This document shows, piece after piece, positions 49,623 to 59,038 of a stretch of DNA of 64,000 nucleotides. Within the stretch, counting starts at the first letter, position 1. Each line of letters starts with the position of its first letter. This stretch comes from Cyclobacteriaceae bacterium (GTDB lineage Bacteria; Bacteroidota; Bacteroidia; Cytophagales; Cyclobacteriaceae). The translations under genes were made by a program, and so were the position numbers. The notes under the pieces were generated by a model that searched no databases, was not told where the DNA came from, and saw only the letters and a list, made by a program, of their open reading frames with translations. Location of the stretch: positions 62,001-126,000 of the forward strand of contig JAPZUF010000005.1 of the NCBI GenBank assembly GCA_027533395.1. Direction: 5' to 3'.

Positions 49623-51038
49623 TTAAGGATGCTGAAACATTCTTCCTACTTGTTTAATTGCCTCTTCCCTGGCTTTGGTTAAGGGCTCGCCAAAACTTAA
49701 GCGAAGGCAATTAGAAAACTTACCGCTTGCTGAAAAAATCTCGCCCGGAACAAAGCCAATTTTTTGTTTTAATGCTTTGTTAAAAATTTTCCAAACATCA
49801 GTTTGTTTATGCAACTCAATCCATATAACAAAGCCACCAGCCGGCCTGGAAATTTTTGCAGACTCTGGAAAAGAAGTTAAGATAACTTGCATGTATTTTA
49901 ACCAGTTGCTGTGTAAATTTTTTCGGAGATTGCGCAATTGCAATTCGTACCTTCCATGTTCTAAAAAATGAGCGATAACAGCTTGTGCGAAGTTATTAGT
50001 AGAAACAACGTGCATTCTTTTTAAAGCAATAATACGCTGGGTAAATTTTCCTGCGATGGTGTACCCTATTCTGTAACCGGGCGCTAATGATTTTGAAAAG
50101 GAAGAGCAATAAATTACCATTCCTTTTTTATCGTAGCTTTTACAAGTTCGAGGTCTGTTGGTGCCAAAGTAAAGTTCACCATAAATATCATCTTCTATTA
50201 ATGGAATTTCTTTGCTAGCTAATAGTTCAACCAATTGCTTTTTATTGGCATCGGGCATACAACTTCCAATTGGATTATTAAAATTGGGAACAAACAAACA
50301 AGCTTTGATAGCAAAACGAGCAATCGCATTTTCTAAAAATTGCAAGTCGATACCGTTTTGAGGATTGCATGGAATTTCAACCACTTTCAATCCCTGACTT
50401 TCCATGATTTGAAAAATGGCATGATAGGTGGGTGATTCGATAGCAACTGCATCACCAGGTTGGGTTACAGCTTTTATCGCTAAGGATAAAGCTTCCACAC
50501 ATCCGGCAGTGATAACCACATCGTCTTTCCCAACCGCACCACCCCAATTAAAACTGAGTCGGGCTATCTGCGAACGCAAATCAACATTGCCTTGCACTTC
50601 TTCGTATTGTAAAATTTTATCAGGATGCTTTCGAATAACATAGTGTGCTGCTTTGCTGAGTTTGGCAACAGGTAAAAATGAAATGCCAGGCGAGCCGACA
50701 GCTAAATTAATCATGCCGGGTTGAAACAAACGCTGGTACACATCTTCAATCATTTCACTGGTAGAAACAGGTCGGGCTACCTGTGTTTCTTTTGCCATGC
50801 TTGGCATAGCCGGGAAATGTTGAGTAGAAAATTTTACATAATAACCCGATTGGGGTTTAGCTTCAATTAACCCTTTGCTCTCTAAATAATAATACGTTTG
50901 ATAGGCAGTTGATAAACTTACTCCTTGCTCCTGACTGAGCGCGCGAACAGACAATAATTTATCGCCTAACTTTAACGATCCTTTCTGAATCAGTTTTTCA
51001 ATCCTCTCTGCTACTTCTTGGTACAATACCTTTTGCAT
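49623..51038 (-). CDS. MocR-family regulator (GntR HTH plus aminotransferase-like domain)
   Basis: 471 residues. An N-terminal GntR winged helix (LKLGDKLLSVRALSQEQGVS) and an aminotransferase class I/II fold with PLP lysine in CSSFSKSLAPGYRIGY. MocR proteins bind PLP or an aldimine and control nearby genes, often vitamin B6 or amino-acid metabolism. It is divergent from the 51121 gene and the downstream transporter/PLP-enzyme run, which may be its target. Confidence 0.87.
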   Translation of the reverse strand: MQKVLYQEVAERIEKLIQKGSLKLGDKLLSVRALSQEQGVSLSTAYQTYYYLESKGLIEAKPQSGYYVKFSTQHFPAMPSMAKETQVARPVSTSEMIEDVYQRLFQPGMINLAVGSPGISFLPVAKLSKAAHYVIRKHPDKILQYEEVQGNVDLRSQIARLSFNWGGAVGKDDVVITAGCVEALSLAIKAVTQPGDAVAIESPTYHAIFQIMESQGLKVVEIPCNPQNGIDLQFLENAIARFAIKACLFVPNFNNPIGSCMPDANKKQLVELLASKEIPLIEDDIYGELYFGTNRPRTCKSYDKKGMVIYCSSFSKSLAPGYRIGYTIAGKFTQRIIALKRMHVVSTNNFAQAVIAHFLEHGRYELQLRNLRKNLHSNWLKYMQVILTSFPESAKISRPAGGFVIWIELHKQTDVWKIFNKALKQKIGFVPGEIFSASGKFSNCLRLSFGEPLTKAREEAIKQVGRMFQHP

Positions 51039-51120
51039 ACAACTGATATGGTTAAAATAATCAAAACTGAAACTGTTATGCTTGCGTTAAATTAAGCAGT
51101 TTTGTAAAAAGTACAACCTA

Positions 51121-51534
51121 ATGAAATCAATTTTCGCCATTCTCCCCTTCTTCTTTGCCTTATCATCATTTGCGCAGGTTCATCCTGTGGAGCAGTTGGA
51201 TAAACAACTTAATGCCTATATAATCAACCATGATAAAAAAAGCGCAGAAGGTTTGTACCATGATTTATTTGTTTTGCAAGCATCGGGTGGCATAAAAAAA
51301 TACAAAAAAGATATGGTAAGTGATATCGAAAACAAAGCTCTAACTTTAGAAATAAATGAAACCAGTGATGTAAAAATTATAGAAGAAGGCAAAACAGTTG
51401 TGTTAACCGGAATACTCAGGCAAAAAGGAACATGGAATGGTAAATCGTTTGATTACACGCTGATGGTTACAGATACATGGGTTAAAACTAAGAAAGGATG
51501 GAAACTGCTGGCAGGCCATGCATCCAAAAAATAA
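51121..51534 (+). CDS. Secreted SnoaL/DUF4440-like protein
   Basis: 137 residues with signal peptide (MKSIFAILPFFFALSSFAQ). The remainder is the NTF2-like pattern: helical start (VEQLDKQLNAYIINHDKK) and C-terminal strands with TDTWVKTKKGWKLLAGH. These cone-shaped folds bind small ligands or act as enzymes; the ligand is unknown. 8 nt before the DMT transporter. Confidence 0.72.
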   Translation: MKSIFAILPFFFALSSFAQVHPVEQLDKQLNAYIINHDKKSAEGLYHDLFVLQASGGIKKYKKDMVSDIENKALTLEINETSDVKIIEEGKTVVLTGILRQKGTWNGKSFDYTLMVTDTWVKTKKGWKLLAGHASKK

Positions 51535-51542
51535 AATGAAGA

Positions 51543-52493
51543 ATGAAGAATAAAGAAAATGTTATTACTGCTTACATCGCTCTTGCACTTGTTTGCATAA
51601 TTTGGGGCACAACTTATCTCGCACTAAGAGTAGCGGTAACAAATTTTCCTCCTTTTATATTCTCATCTATTCGACAGATAATAGCAGGTATAATTTTGTT
51701 GCTGATTATTAAATTTTACCTGAAAGAAAATTGGCCTGCAAAAAAAGTTTGGCTAGCTCAAGCCTTTGCCGGTTTGCTGATGATCACGTTTGGTAATGGT
51801 TTGGTAGCATGGGGAGAACTCTATGTAAATTCCGGTTTGGCTTCTATCATTTGTTCTATCATGCCTATTTGGGTTTTAATCATCAATCTGTTTATTTCAT
51901 CTGCTGAAAAACCTACTTGGCAAACTATACTAGGTATAACGTTGGGCTTAGTTGGTATTGTATTAATTTTCGGACAAGACCTAGCAGGATTTAACGAACA
52001 AAACTATACACTAGGTATTGTGGCAATTGTGATAGCCAACATCAGCTGGGCATACGCCAGCATTTGGGTAAAAAAACACCATCAAACTTCTTCACCTTTT
52101 TCTAATGCTGCCATTCAAATGATTTGCGGTGGAGTAATGTTAGGTGTGCTGAGTCCGGTTGTTGATGATTACGCAACTATCCATTGGAACGAAGCTTTCT
52201 TTTACTCTATGGTGTATTTAATTGTTTTCGGAAGTTTAGTGGCTTACACCTGTTACGCGTATGCTATTAAACATTTACCCATGACTTTAGTTTCCATGTA
52301 TGCCTATATCAATCCGTTGGTAGCTGTTTTTTTAGGATGGATTTGGTTAAACGAAGAAATCACCAACAGCACAGTGTTGGCCATGTTTATCACATTAGTA
52401 GGTATTTATCTTGTTAACTACGATCAGCAACGAAAACTTCGGCTTTCAAAAACAATAAACAACCAAAAAGAAAAAATGGAATATGCAGAATAA
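51543..52493 (+). CDS. EamA-type drug/metabolite transporter (DMT superfamily)
   Basis: 316 residues with about ten membrane segments and two EamA repeats (IWGTTYLALRVAVTNFPP; later YASIWVKKHHQ and MYAYINPLVAVFLGWIWL). An inner-membrane exporter or importer of metabolites or amino acids. Neighbour of the MocR regulator and PLP enzymes; overlaps the GNAT gene by 11 nt. Confidence 0.87.
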   Translation: MKNKENVITAYIALALVCIIWGTTYLALRVAVTNFPPFIFSSIRQIIAGIILLLIIKFYLKENWPAKKVWLAQAFAGLLMITFGNGLVAWGELYVNSGLASIICSIMPIWVLIINLFISSAEKPTWQTILGITLGLVGIVLIFGQDLAGFNEQNYTLGIVAIVIANISWAYASIWVKKHHQTSSPFSNAAIQMICGGVMLGVLSPVVDDYATIHWNEAFFYSMVYLIVFGSLVAYTCYAYAIKHLPMTLVSMYAYINPLVAVFLGWIWLNEEITNSTVLAMFITLVGIYLVNYDQQRKLRLSKTINNQKEKMEYAE

Positions 52494-52944
52494 GGTTACT
52501 ATACATCCATTCGAAAAAAAGTATGCACTTTATTTCGAAACCTTAAACCGTGCATGGATCGAAAAATATTTTTGGATGGAACCCATCGACTTCGAAGTAT
52601 TACAAAAACCGGAAGAAAATATTTTACAACAAGGTGGAAAAATACTTTTTGCAGAAGTACAGAATGAAATAGTTGGCACTGTTGCTTTAAAAAAAGTGAA
52701 CCACTCAACATTTGAGTTTACAAAAATGGCTGTGGATGAAAAACACCAAGGTAAAAAGATTGGTTGGCAACTTACCGAAGCTGCCTTAACCTTAGCAAAA
52801 CAAGAAGGCGCAACCGAAGTTATTTTATACTCCAACACCAAATTGGCTAGTGCCATTCACTTGTATCGTAAATTCGGATTTGTAGAAGTTCCAGTAGACG
52901 GACCATATAAAAGAAGTGATATAAAAATGAGAATTGCCTTATAA
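52483..52944 (+). CDS. GNAT-family N-acetyltransferase
   Basis: 153 residues. GNAT motif A is seen as MAVDEKHQGKKIGWQL, followed by YSNTKLASAIHLYRKFGF (motif B). It transfers acetyl from acetyl-CoA to an amine; substrate unknown. Translationally coupled to the DMT gene. Confidence 0.87.
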   Translation: MQNKVTIHPFEKKYALYFETLNRAWIEKYFWMEPIDFEVLQKPEENILQQGGKILFAEVQNEIVGTVALKKVNHSTFEFTKMAVDEKHQGKKIGWQLTEAALTLAKQEGATEVILYSNTKLASAIHLYRKFGFVEVPVDGPYKRSDIKMRIAL

Positions 52945-52951
52945 AATTAGT

Positions 52952-54346
52952 ATGCAAAAAAAATTTACTCCTGAAAGTGATTTAGAAAATCTCCATCTGA
53001 TAATGGAATTAACCCATGCAAGTGCCCTGGAACGATACACTACCATTCGTGAAGGTAAACCAGGATTATTGGTTGAGCATATAGAACAACTTACACTTAC
53101 ACAAAATGGAATAGGTACAGAAAAAGTTTTTGATTTTTTCAAGCAAGAAATAGTTCCTCATTTACATGCCGGAGCCGGACCGCGTTATCTAGGTTTTGTT
53201 ACGGGTGGCTCAACACCCGCTTCTATGCTTGGCGATTTTCTTACTACCATTTATGACCAGAATACTTTTGGCTTTAACGATACGGCAGCTCCTGGTATAG
53301 AAAAGCAAGCCTTATCTTACTTAAAAGAAATATTGGGTGTAGCACCATCGTATTTCGGAACATTTGTAACCGGAGCTACGCAAGCAAATTTTGTAAATCT
53401 TGCCATTGCGCGCCAATGGTGTGGTAAACAAAAAGGAATAAATGTTGCACAAGAAGGCTTATCCAACTTAAACATAAAAATTGTGGGTGCAACCCCACAC
53501 TCTAGTGCGTATAAATCTATTTCGATGTTGGGATTAGGAAAACAAAATGTCGATGTAATCGATACATTACCAACCAGAGAAAGAATGGATGTTGGTGCAT
53601 TAAAAAAATACCTAGAGAAAAATCAAGAACATGCCATCATTGTTTTAGCTAGTTCTGGCACAGTAAACACTGGCGATTTTGACGACCTAGTTGAAATTGC
53701 CGAATTAAAAAAACGATTTGATTTTTGGCTGCATGTTGACGGTGCCTTTGGAGCTTTTGCAGCTTGTTCGCCAGAACGTGCACAACTTATGCAAGGTATT
53801 AATGAGGCAGACTCCATCACCGTAGATGCACACAAGTGGTTGAATGTTCCTTACGATAGCGCCATGCAATTTACCAAACATAAAGAACTACAGGCAGAAG
53901 TATTTCAAAACAGTGCTGCGTATCTGGCTACACAACAATTCAACGAATTTTTTCATTACACACCGGAGAACTCGCGCAGATGGCGCGGTTTACCAACATG
54001 GTTTAGTTTATTAGCGTATGGAAAAAATGGTGTACGAAACATAATTGAAACTAATTGTACACTAGCCTACCAACTTGGGGAGTGGATTAAACAATCCAAC
54101 CAGTATCAACTTTTATCTCCTGTTCATTTAAATATTGTTTGTTTTACTTTACAACCCGAAACCACTAAAGAAAACATTCAACACTGGTTAGACGCAGTAC
54201 GAGATGATGGTCGTGTGTTTTTTACACCAACCGTTTACAAAGGAAAACCAGCTGTTCGTGCTGCCTTTTCTAATTGGATGACAAACGAAGAAGATTTAAG
54301 AATTATTCAACAAACACTCGAAAAATTTTCGTTAAAAAATGTATAA
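52952..54346 (+). CDS. PLP-dependent group II decarboxylase family protein
   Basis: Start at ATG 52952 (MQKKFTPESDLENLHLIM); the frame extends back only with a TTG inside the GNAT gene. 464 residues. PLP lysine in SITVDAHKWLNVPYD, with the HVDGAFGAF block and a FVTGATQANFVNL segment, typical of aromatic amino-acid/glutamate decarboxylase-type enzymes. The substrate is not clear; related proteins also act as tyrosine, aspartate or other amino-acid decarboxylases. Confidence 0.82.
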   Translation: MQKKFTPESDLENLHLIMELTHASALERYTTIREGKPGLLVEHIEQLTLTQNGIGTEKVFDFFKQEIVPHLHAGAGPRYLGFVTGGSTPASMLGDFLTTIYDQNTFGFNDTAAPGIEKQALSYLKEILGVAPSYFGTFVTGATQANFVNLAIARQWCGKQKGINVAQEGLSNLNIKIVGATPHSSAYKSISMLGLGKQNVDVIDTLPTRERMDVGALKKYLEKNQEHAIIVLASSGTVNTGDFDDLVEIAELKKRFDFWLHVDGAFGAFAACSPERAQLMQGINEADSITVDAHKWLNVPYDSAMQFTKHKELQAEVFQNSAAYLATQQFNEFFHYTPENSRRWRGLPTWFSLLAYGKNGVRNIIETNCTLAYQLGEWIKQSNQYQLLSPVHLNIVCFTLQPETTKENIQHWLDAVRDDGRVFFTPTVYKGKPAVRAAFSNWMTNEEDLRIIQQTLEKFSLKNV

Positions 54347-54430
54347 TTCTAATAAGCCTTCCCCGATTTATAAACAGCTAACCTTGCTTTTGCTTTGGGC
54401 TTCTTTATCTTTACTTCAAACAATCTAAAG

Positions 54431-55480
54431 ATGATCAACATTCGCACAACAACACAGTCTGGCATTGATAAAGTAGATTTTACACAACTCGGTTTTGGCA
54501 ATTACATCAGCGACCACATGGTTGTAGCAGATTATAAAAATGGTAAATGGGGTGCAGCAGAAATTATTCCTTATGGCGATTTACTCATGAGTCCGGCCAT
54601 GTTGTCTTTGCATTATGGACAAGCTGTTTTCGAAGGAATGAAAGCATTTAAAATGGAAGATGGAAAAACCTGTTTGTTTCGTCCGCAAAAACACCATCAA
54701 CGATTAAACAGATCGCTTGCCAGAATGTGTATGCCGGCTATTCCGGAAGAATTGTTTATAGAAAGTTTAGTTGCACTTTTAGAAACCGATAAAAACTGGA
54801 TACCCAATGGTGAAGGTGATTCGCTGTACATAAGACCAGTTGTTTTTGCCACTGAATCAAGATTAGGTGTAAAAATTTCTGACGAATACAAATTTGTAAT
54901 CATGACCAGCCCCGTTGGCCCCTATTTTACCAAACCAGTAAAAGTAAAAGTAGAGGAACAATATGTACGCGCTGCCGAAGGTGGAACCGGTTTTGCAAAA
55001 TGCGCAGGTAATTATGGAGGTGCATTTTATCCGACACAATTGGCCAGAGAACAAGGCTACGACCAGGTATTATGGACAGATGCCAAAGAACATCAATACA
55101 TAGATGAATCGGGTGCCATGAATGTGATGTTTGTTTTAAACAACGTATTGGTAACGCCTAAGCTTTCCACATCCTTATTAGATGGCATTACCCGCGACTC
55201 TATTTTGCATTTAGCCGATGAACGTGGTGTTTCAAAAGAAGAAAGAAAAGTAAGCGTGGCAGAAATAGAAGCAGGTTTAAAAAACAAAACATTAACCGAA
55301 GCATTTGGAGTAGGAACCGCTGCAGTGGTATCTACTATTCAAACTATTCATATTCACGGCACGGATTATCCTATTCCGCTTCCCACCGAAAATTCTTTTC
55401 AACTAAGCGTTAAAAAACAATTACAACAAATCCGAAAAGGCATTATAGCCGACCGTTACAATTGGCTTCATATTTTATAG
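54431..55480 (+). CDS. ilvE: Branched-chain amino-acid aminotransferase
   Basis: Start at ATG 54431 (MINIRTTTQSGIDKVDFT). 349 residues, class IV aminotransferase of the eukaryote-like BCAT group: LHYGQAVFEGMKAF, RPVVFATE, PLP lysine in GFAKCAGNYGGAF, EYIDESGAMN-like YIDESGAMN, and TLTEAFGVGTAAVVS. It interconverts Leu, Ile and Val with their 2-oxo acids. Confidence 0.9.
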   Translation: MINIRTTTQSGIDKVDFTQLGFGNYISDHMVVADYKNGKWGAAEIIPYGDLLMSPAMLSLHYGQAVFEGMKAFKMEDGKTCLFRPQKHHQRLNRSLARMCMPAIPEELFIESLVALLETDKNWIPNGEGDSLYIRPVVFATESRLGVKISDEYKFVIMTSPVGPYFTKPVKVKVEEQYVRAAEGGTGFAKCAGNYGGAFYPTQLAREQGYDQVLWTDAKEHQYIDESGAMNVMFVLNNVLVTPKLSTSLLDGITRDSILHLADERGVSKEERKVSVAEIEAGLKNKTLTEAFGVGTAAVVSTIQTIHIHGTDYPIPLPTENSFQLSVKKQLQQIRKGIIADRYNWLHIL

Positions 55481-55481
55481 C

Positions 55482-56126
55482 ATGAGTAAAACCATACCGC
55501 AAACTCCCAATACAACCATTAGCAGGCTTGCAAAGCGAGCGAGCTACGATGTACAAACCATTCATACTATTTTAGACGAGAGTTTGGTTTGCCAGCTTGC
55601 TTTTATACGCGATCAAATACCGGTTAGTATTCCAACGGGCTTTGTTAGGATAAAAGATGAAATTTACATTCATGGTTCTGTAGGTAGCACTTATATGCGA
55701 CAGTTAGCAACGGGGCAAGATACAGTGTGTATCAGCGTAACGCACCTCGATGGATTGGTTTTAGCGCGTTCAGCTTTTCATCATTCTGTAAATTATCGTT
55801 CGGTTGTAGTGTTTAGTAAAGCACAGTTGGTAACAAACAAAACAGAATTGTATCAGGCATTAGAACTATTTACCGAAAAAGTACAACCCGGCCGCTGGGC
55901 AGAAATTCGAAAGCCAACCGAAAACGAATGGAAAGCCACCATGGTGCTGAAGTTTAAAATTGAAGAAGCCTCAGCAAAAATAAGAACCGGGCCACCCAAA
56001 GATGATGAAGAAGACTACAACTTATCCGTTTGGGCCGGCATCGTTCCGTTTAAAACAATAAGAGAAGAAGCTATACCCGACCCTGCCTTAAAACAAGGTG
56101 TTGAAAAACCGGGTTATATACTATAA
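55482..56126 (+). CDS. PPOX/FMN-binding split-barrel protein
   Basis: 214 residues (MSKTIPQTPNTTISRLAK), 1 nt after ilvE. The pattern RRASYD-like KRASYDVQTIHTILDE, FVRIKDEIYIHGS and VTHLDGLVLARSAFHHSVNY matches pyridoxamine-5'-phosphate-oxidase-like flavoproteins of the NimA type. Probably FMN- or F420-like cofactor binding; the substrate is unknown. Confidence 0.8.
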   Translation: MSKTIPQTPNTTISRLAKRASYDVQTIHTILDESLVCQLAFIRDQIPVSIPTGFVRIKDEIYIHGSVGSTYMRQLATGQDTVCISVTHLDGLVLARSAFHHSVNYRSVVVFSKAQLVTNKTELYQALELFTEKVQPGRWAEIRKPTENEWKATMVLKFKIEEASAKIRTGPPKDDEEDYNLSVWAGIVPFKTIREEAIPDPALKQGVEKPGYIL

Positions 56127-56134
56127 ATAAAATT

Positions 56135-56239
56135 ATGCACGCTGTAAAGTTTATTACACCCGGAGTTGCCATTGCTATGGCCATTGGGCTGGTTTTGTTT
56201 ATCGTTATTTACAGGGCCATTTTCAAGTCAAAAAAATGA
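56135..56239 (+). CDS. 34-residue single-span membrane peptide
   Basis: A short frame (MHAVKFITPGVAIAMAIG) 8 nt after the PPOX gene, with one hydrophobic segment (GVAIAMAIGLVLFIVIYRA) and a KSKK end. Small membrane peptides of this type are real in many genomes; support here is the operon spacing and clean topology. Confidence 0.45.
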   Translation: MHAVKFITPGVAIAMAIGLVLFIVIYRAIFKSKK

Positions 56240-56343
56240 GTTTTACTTAAAATCCTTTCAAAAATTCTATGCAAACAATTGCATAAATCCGAAACAATTT
56301 TGGATTTAAGGCGTTAATAGTATAGCTTTGACATATTAAAGTA

Positions 56344-56655
56344 ATGCTATTAAACAAAAACATATTGATTTCACTCCTTCTGATAGCCTTCATAGGTCTA
56401 TCGGGTGAATCGTATGCAGGCATTGCAAAATCAGAAAGATCTGTTGAAACTGAAGAAATATGCAAGGTTGAAACAGAAGAACAAAAAATTGCTTTTGTAA
56501 AAGTTCGTAAGCAAAGCATTAAGATATTTACAAGACACTTCCAGTTAAAACAAAAGTCGAGAGCGTTTAACATCACAGTTAAATCCGGGTACCGCGACAG
56601 CTTCTGCTCTAATAAACAAAATCATTACCTCCAATTCCGCAGATTACTAATTTAA
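56344..56655 (+). CDS. Small secreted protein, unknown
   Basis: 103 residues with a signal peptide (ILISLLLIAFIGLSGESYAG). The mature part is basic, with few features (KVRKQSIKIFTRHFQLKQ). No family is recognised. Confidence 0.5.
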   Translation: MLLNKNILISLLLIAFIGLSGESYAGIAKSERSVETEEICKVETEEQKIAFVKVRKQSIKIFTRHFQLKQKSRAFNITVKSGYRDSFCSNKQNHYLQFRRLLI

Positions 56656-56706
56656 ATAGTGTTGTTTTTTTGCGATTAATCTTAATCGAACATAAAACTC
56701 AACACT

Positions 56707-57000
56707 ATGAAAACTATAATGCTGCTGATAGTACTTGTTATCGCAAGTCTTCAGGTAAATGCACAAAAATCTGATAAAAAATCTTATACCATCACATTCG
56801 AAGCGCAAGCCAATAAAAAGCCTTTGCTTGCGTGCGAAGATTCGTTTTCTGCGTGGCTGAAAAAGTCCAACAGAAATACTCATCAATTGATTGCTTCTTT
56901 TCAGCCATTAACAGAACTATTTGTTCCGGTTAAAAATGTTTCCAGCGATCTTTCTCCTTCTATCAAACTTGTTACACTTAATGCTAAAAATTATGAATAA
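56707..57000 (+). CDS. Small secreted protein, unknown
   Basis: 97 residues with a signal peptide (MKTIMLLIVLVIASLQVNAQ). It overlaps the SPFH-type gene by 8 nt (ATGAATAA), so the two are likely co-translated. No family is recognised. Confidence 0.5.
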   Translation: MKTIMLLIVLVIASLQVNAQKSDKKSYTITFEAQANKKPLLACEDSFSAWLKKSNRNTHQLIASFQPLTELFVPVKNVSSDLSPSIKLVTLNAKNYE

Positions 57001-57766
57001 GCTCATTTTGCTTTTGTTGTTATCCGTAATCGCTTCTTCTTGTAGTGTAATCCGCCAGGGCGAAGTTGGAGTAAAAAGAAAACTCGGAAAGCTTACTAAC
57101 ACGAGCATTCAACCAGGTGCTGTTGTATACAATCCGTTTATCACAACCATTTTAAAAGTACCTATTCGAACAGTTAATGTAGAAATAAACTCCAACCTAC
57201 CATCGAAAGAAGGTTTAAATGTTGGTTCTGTAATTTCTATTCTTTATAGAATTGAAGCTGATAAGGCAGCTTCTATTATCGAAAACATTGGTATGAATTA
57301 CGAGGAAGTTTTAATCACCAGCGTATTTCGATCTTCAGCAGCTGATGTTTGCTCGCGCTTCTTCGCGAAAGATATGCACACAGCACAACGTGCCAACATC
57401 GAAATAGAAATTGCCAGCCAAATGCGCAACATCTTAAAAAACAGAGGTTTCGAAATTGAAGCAGTGTTGTTAAAAACTATTCAACTTCCTGCCGGTTTAG
57501 CACGCGCTGTAGAAGAAAAATTGGAAGCGGAACAAGATGCGCAACGCATGGAGTTTTTATTGCAACGCGAAAGATTAGAAGCACAGCGCAAGTTAGTAGA
57601 AGCACAAGGTATTCGCGATGCACAAAAAGTAATAAGCGAAGGATTAAACGACCAGATTATTAAATGGCAAAGTTTAGAAGTGTTTAAAGAACTGAGCAAA
57701 TCTCCGAACTCAAAGATTATCATGACAAACGGAAGTGCTCCCTTTTTAATTGAACCTAACAAATAA
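56993..57766 (+). CDS. SPFH/prohibitin-family lipoprotein
   Basis: Start at ATG 56993 (MNKLILLLLLSVIASSCS), which gives a lipoprotein signal with the lipobox cysteine after IASS. 257 residues: an SPFH domain (YNPFITTILKVPIRTVNVEI, SVFRSSAADVCSRF) and a coiled coil (KLEAEQDAQRMEFLLQRERL). Such proteins form ring-shaped oligomers on membranes. It is likely attached to a membrane by lipid rather than by the usual transmembrane helix. Confidence 0.78.
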   Translation: MNKLILLLLLSVIASSCSVIRQGEVGVKRKLGKLTNTSIQPGAVVYNPFITTILKVPIRTVNVEINSNLPSKEGLNVGSVISILYRIEADKAASIIENIGMNYEEVLITSVFRSSAADVCSRFFAKDMHTAQRANIEIEIASQMRNILKNRGFEIEAVLLKTIQLPAGLARAVEEKLEAEQDAQRMEFLLQRERLEAQRKLVEAQGIRDAQKVISEGLNDQIIKWQSLEVFKELSKSPNSKIIMTNGSAPFLIEPNK

Positions 57767-57778
57767 TTGAATAGTAAT

Positions 57779-57994
57779 ATGAAATGGATAGTGTTAGAAG
57801 AAAACCCAATGCCAGATAACTACATTGCTATTATGGCGGCAGATTCGCAACGCGTAACAACGTTAGAAAAAAAACCTTGTTCGGTATTTACTTCTTGCGA
57901 GAAGGCCATGCAACGGGCAAGAGAGTTAAGAGATTTGTATAAGGTAAAGTCTATTCGCTTGTTTCAACAAGAAGGGCTTTCCACTCTAGTTTAA
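57779..57994 (+). CDS. Small soluble protein, unknown
   Basis: 71 residues from ATG 57779 (MKWIVLEENPMPDNYIAI), 12 nt after the SPFH gene. Alpha/beta, with the segment KAMQRARELRDLYKVKSI. No family is recognised. Confidence 0.5.
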   Translation: MKWIVLEENPMPDNYIAIMAADSQRVTTLEKKPCSVFTSCEKAMQRARELRDLYKVKSIRLFQQEGLSTLV

Positions 57995-58041
57995 AAAGGA
58001 TACTCACGCAACTTGGTTGGTTTAGGTTTATCATGTGAGTA

Positions 58042-58068
58042 AATGGGCATCAGGCGGATGCCCTTTCT
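58042..58068 (+). terminator. Terminator before terC
   Basis: Stem GGGCATC/GATGCCC with loop AGGCG and a T-rich tail. An ACTCAC/GTGAGT pair lies just upstream (58000-58041), so the 3' end of this transcript folds strongly. Confidence 0.78.
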
Positions 58069-58095
58069 TTTGTCTTTACATTTTTAATTTTATAT

Positions 58096-59007
58096 ATGAA
58101 CAACACTTGGCTTTGGATCGGTTTTAATTTGTTTGTTTTACTTATGCTAGCACTCGATTTAGGTGTGTTTCATAAAAAAGTACACAAAGTTAGCATTAAG
58201 GAAGCATTAGCCTGGACAGGCGTTTGGGTGTTTTTAGCTTTTCTCTTTAATGTCTTTATCTATTATCAGATGGGGCAAGAAAAGGCTTTTGAATTTTTTA
58301 CGGGTTACATTATAGAAAAATCGTTAAGTGTAGATAACATCTTTGTTATCATTTTAATCTTTGGCTATTTTCGGGTACCGGAAGTTTACCAACACAAAGT
58401 TTTATTCTGGGGAATACTCGGTGCGCTGGTTATGCGCGTTATTTTCATTTTCGCAGGGGTAGAATTAATTCATCAATTTCATTGGTTAATTTACATTTTC
58501 GGAGGCTTCTTAATATATACAGGAATTAAAATTGCCACACAAGGCGATGTAAAAGTTAATCCGGAAAAAAACCCATTAGTAAAACTAGCTCGTAAACTGT
58601 TTCGTGTAACCAAAGACTTTGAAGGAAGTAAATTTTTTGTAAAGCACAACGGCCTGTTATACGCAACTCCTTTGTTTATTGTAGTGATCATGATAGAATT
58701 TACAGATTTAATTTTTGCTGTAGATTCCATTCCTGCCATTCTTGCCATTTCAGATGATCCGTTTATCGTTTACACATCAAACGTATTTGCCATACTTGGT
58801 TTACGCTCTTTGTATTTTGCTTTAGCAGGATTAGAACAGTTTTTTACTTACCTGAAATATGGACTTGCTGCCATTCTGGTATTTGTAGGAACGAAAATGT
58901 GTATTGCGGATTTATACAAAATACCTATTGAGATATCTCTTGCCTTTATTGTAATAACGCTTTCAATGGCTGTACTCGCCTCCATGGCGTTGCAAAAGAA
59001 ACAGTAA
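58096..59007 (+). CDS. TerC/Alx-family membrane protein
   Basis: 303 residues, about eight membrane segments. The conserved pair SVDNIFVIILIFGYF (Asp in the first repeat) and FTDLIFAVDSIPAILAIS (second repeat) define TerC/Alx proteins, which export manganese or other metals. I see no yybP-ykoY riboswitch in the 100 bp upstream. Confidence 0.87.
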   Translation: MNNTWLWIGFNLFVLLMLALDLGVFHKKVHKVSIKEALAWTGVWVFLAFLFNVFIYYQMGQEKAFEFFTGYIIEKSLSVDNIFVIILIFGYFRVPEVYQHKVLFWGILGALVMRVIFIFAGVELIHQFHWLIYIFGGFLIYTGIKIATQGDVKVNPEKNPLVKLARKLFRVTKDFEGSKFFVKHNGLLYATPLFIVVIMIEFTDLIFAVDSIPAILAISDDPFIVYTSNVFAILGLRSLYFALAGLEQFFTYLKYGLAAILVFVGTKMCIADLYKIPIEISLAFIVITLSMAVLASMALQKKQ

Positions 59008-59013
59008 ATTAGA

Positions 59014-59038
59014 TAGTGCAGGTCTTAGGCCTGCACTA
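59014..59038. terminator. Shared terminator of terC and metallophosphoesterase genes
   Basis: 9-bp perfect stem (TAGTGCAGG/CCTGCACTA), loop TCTTAGG; lies between convergent genes and overlaps the stop codon of the phosphoesterase gene. No long T-run. Confidence 0.65.

Noticed and set aside
57995-58095. yybP-ykoY manganese riboswitch upstream of the TerC gene
   Set aside because: The 100-bp gap has a terminator of the preceding gene and no recognisable riboswitch core.
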